Positions 61,196-64,000 of a stretch of 64,000 nucleotides of DNA are shown in pieces; within the stretch, counting starts at the first letter, position 1, and every line of letters starts with the position of its first letter. The notes below the pieces were generated by a model that did not search any database, was not told the origin of the DNA, and was given only the letters and a program-made list of their open reading frames with translations. This stretch comes from Rapana venosa (lineage: Eukaryota > Mollusca > Gastropoda > Neogastropoda > Muricidae). The stretch is taken from the NCBI GenBank assembly GCA_028751875.1, contig CM054155.1, forward strand, positions 10,143,755 through 10,207,754, given 5' to 3'. Both the position numbers and the translations under genes were made by a program.

Positions 61196-62770
61196 CATTG
61201 AAGGAACAACAACAACAGAACATTGAAGAACAACAACAACAGAACATTGAAGAACAGCAACAACAAAACCCTGAAGGAAAAACGGAACATTGAAGGAACA
61301 ACAACAGAACATTGAAGGAACAACAACAACAGAACATTTTAAGGAACAACAACAACAACGAAAAATTGAGGAACAGCAACAGAACATGAAGGAACAGCAA
61401 CAGAACATTGAAGGAACAACAACAACAGAACATTGAAGGGAAAAACAACAACAGAACATTGAAGAACAACAACAACAGAACATTGAAGGAACACAAACAA
61501 CAGAACATTGAAGGAACAAAAAAACAGAACATTGAAGAACAACAACAACGAATCATGAAGGAACAACGGAACATTTAAGGAACAGCAACAAACATTGAAG
61601 GAACAGCAACAAAACATTGAAGGAACAGCAACAAAATAATTTAAAAAACAGCAATAAAACATCGAAAGGGAAAAGCAACGAAATTGAAGGAACAAACAAC
61701 AAACATTGAAGAAAAACACCAAACAACAGAACATTTAAGGAACAACGGAACATTGAAGGAACAGGAAACAGAACATTGAAGGAACAACAAAGAACATTGA
61801 AGCAACAGCAACAACAGAAAATTGAAGAACAACAAAAAAAGAACATTGAAGGAACAACGAACATTGAAGGAACAGCAACAACAGAACATTGAAGGAACAG
61901 CAACAACAGAACATTGAAGGAACAACAACAACAAAACATTGAAGGAACAACAACAACAAACATTTAAGGAACAACAACAACAGAACATTGAAGGAACAAC
62001 AACAACAGAACATTGAAGAACAAAAACAACAGAATTGAAGGAACAACGGAACATTGAAGGACAGCAACAAAACATTGAAAGGGAAAAACAACAACAAAAC
62101 ATTGAAGGAACAACAACAACAGAACATTGAAGGAACAACAACAACAGAACAAATTTAAGGAACAACAACAACAGAACTTGAAGGAACAACAACAACAGAA
62201 CATTGAAGGAACAACGTGAACATTAAGGAAACAGCAACAAACATTGAAGGAACAGCAACAAAACATGAAGGGAAAAGCAACAAAACATTGAAAAACAGCA
62301 AAAAAAACATCGAAGGAAAAAGCAACAAACATTGAAGGAACAGCAACAACAGAACATGAAGAACAGCAACAACAGAACATTGAAGGAACAACGGAACATT
62401 GAAGGAACAGCAACAGAACATTGAAGGAACAGCAACAACAGAACATTGAAGGAACACCAGCAGAACATTGAAGGAACACCAACAGAACATTGAAGGAACA
62501 GCAACAACAGAACATTGAAGGAACACCAACAGAACATTCAAGGAACAGCAGCAACAGAACATTAAAGGAACAGAAACAGAACATTGAAAGAATAAAACAT
62601 TGAAGGAACACCAACAGAACATTGAAGGAATAGCAACAGGAGCACACCTCCAGGAACACCAACAGAACATTCGGGGAAACAAACAGAACATTCAAGGAAC
62701 AGCAACAGAAGCACACCAAAGAACAGTAACAGAACATTCAAGGAACAGCAACAGAACATTGCAAAGCAGT
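61196..62770. repeat. 1.6 kb minisatellite, unit about 25 bp (GAACATTGAAGGAACAACAAC)
   Basis: About 60 copies of GAACATTGAAGGAACAACAAC with AACA. Variants are CAGCAACA, CACCAACA and shortened GGAACAACG forms, with locally homogeneous blocks (CAGCAAC near 62400-62550, CAACAAC near 61900-62200). Frames of up to 257 codons (NVLLLLFLQCSV) are repeat artefacts. Confidence 0.95.
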
Positions 62771-62774
62771 GACA

Positions 62775-63565
62775 AAAAAACAACAAGAACTGCAAAACCT
62801 CACAGATAGTCTATCAGATCGAGCGAGCGCATACGGCATGGAGGTCAGTACAGAGAAATCAAAGATCATGGTCAACAGCGCTAGTAATGACAGCACGGAA
62901 ATAAAGATGAATGGAGAAATACTGGAAGAGGTGAGCCAATTCAAATACTTAGGCTCCATCCTAACAAAGATGGCACATCAAACAATGAAGTGAAAGCTCG
63001 CATTGCAACAGCAACATCTGCTCTAGCCAGACTCGAGAGGATCATCAGAAGCAACAACATCAGCTTCTGCACCAAATATCACCTCTACAAATCCGTCGTG
63101 ATATCTATCCTCCTATATGGCTGTGAATCATGAACCCTGTCAACAGAGCTAGAGAGGAGAATCCAAGCATTCGAGAACAAGTGCCACAGAAAACTCCTCA
63201 AAATATCATACAAAGAACACAAGACCAATAACTATGTGAAAGAAGAAATCAAAAAGCGTGTGGGCCCCCAAGAACCTCTGCTCTCCACCATAAAGAGGAG
63301 AAAACTGATGTGGTTTGGTCACACCACAAGACACAACACCTTAGGAAAAACCATCTTGCAGGGAACAGTTGAAGGCAAGAGAAGAAGAGGCCACCAAAAG
63401 AAATCATGGGTTGACAACATCAAAGACTGGACCGCCCAACCCCTGCAACACCTTCTACTAGCCACACAGGATCGTGAAGCATGGAAAAAGATCTCTGTTG
63501 CGTCTTCTCTCATGTCCCCCCAACGTCCTTTGGGACATGGGACTGAGTGAGTGAGTGACAAAAAA
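62775..63565 (+). pseudogene. LINE 3' fragment embedded in the minisatellite
   Basis: RT C-terminal part: SDRASAYGMEVSTEKSKIM, EVSQFKYLGSIL, then a frameshift near 62990. It continues ISILLYGCES with TGA where Trp is expected at 63134-63136, then RKLLKISYKEHKTN. A final frame holds LLSTIKRRKLMWFGHTTRH, KTILQGTVEGKRRRG and WVDNIKDWTA. It ends GGACTGAGTGAGTGAGTGAC, a short tandem-repeat end. Same broad RT group as the element at 14.4-17.4 kb but a different subfamily, with GTGA rather than GATA ends. Confidence 0.88.
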
Positions 63566-64000
63566 ACAGTCGGGGAGCAATTGCAGAACAATGGAGAGCA
63601 GCAACAGTTTTAGAGCAGCAACAAGAAAACACTGCATAAACACAAGAGTTCTGCAAAGCAGCAACAGGAGAAAAGTGCAGAGCAGCAACAAAAACAATTG
63701 CATGAACACACAGAGAACTGCAGAGCAGCAACAGGAGCAAGTGAAGGAGCAGCAGCATGAGTGAATCGGAGAGCCTTAGAGAGCAGCAACAGGAGGACAT
63801 CAAACAACAGAACATTATAGAACAACAAGAGCACATCAAATAACAGACCATTACATAACAAGAACAAGAGCACATCAAATAACAGACCATTACAGAACAA
63901 CAACAAGAGCACATAAAATAACAGAGCATTACAGAACAAGAACAAGAGCACATCAAATAACCAAACATTACAGAACAACAAGAGCACATCAGATAACAGA
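63566..64000. repeat. AGCAGCAACA-rich repeat, then 38-40 bp tandem unit to the window end
   Basis: 63590-63760 has GAGCAGCAACAGGAG-type units, related in composition to the 61196 array. From about 63790 a regular unit, ATTACAGAACAACAACAAGA with GCACATCAAATAACAGACC, repeats five to six times and runs off the window. Confidence 0.85.

Overview
This is eukaryotic nuclear DNA from an animal. It has long introns with GT/AG borders, dense microsatellites and minisatellites, three SINE families and decayed non-LTR retrotransposons. No bacterial operon, CRISPR array or viral gene was seen. The repeat families resemble those of molluscs (possibly a gastropod), but that is an inference from general knowledge and no marker gene fixes the taxon.

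The best-supported gene is on the minus strand from 57652 down to 35593: a signal peptide peptidase-like 2 (SPPL2) intramembrane aspartyl protease. I resolve 13 coding exons with GT/AG borders and compatible phases. They encode a signal peptide, a lumenal PA domain with five N-glycosylation sequons, an acidic loop, the YD catalytic motif, the GxGD catalytic motif (as GYGD), the PAL motif and an acidic tail. One exon expected between GYGD and PAL (roughly 28 codons) was not found. The exons found join in frame to 523 residues.

The plus strand carries the terminal coding exon of a multi-pass membrane protein I do not recognise (18534-18948). Two less certain upstream exons (13816-14044 and 10165-10293) may belong to it.

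Layout: 1-9 kb holds low-complexity DNA, a retrotransposon SGNH-like remnant, a noisy minisatellite and two LINE relics. 9-18 kb holds a LINE nested in a SINE, tentative exons and a long APE plus RT LINE (14.4-17.4 kb). 18-35 kb holds the membrane-protein exon and then many tandem arrays. 35-58 kb is the SPPL2 gene, whose introns hold SINEs, two inverted copies of a TTAA-flanked MITE, a 0.7 kb TTAA-flanked element and a 2.5 kb minisatellite. 58-64 kb is repeats, ending in a minisatellite that surrounds a LINE 3' fragment.

Labels used below: SINE-A has a tRNA-like head followed by a 5S rRNA-like segment. SINE-B is tRNA-derived with the head GGGACAGCCTGGTGGTTAG. SINE-C is tRNA-derived with a conserved tail containing CAGAATGCGGCTACCTTC. 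'LINE tail' is a roughly 60-bp 3' end containing AAGATTCAGCGCTATA and ending in (ATT)n.

The most unusual structure is the 2.5 kb minisatellite at 37297-39755. Its unit is a copy of the SPPL2 splice acceptor plus the first coding bases of the adjoining exon, so about 100 decoy acceptors sit in front of the real one.
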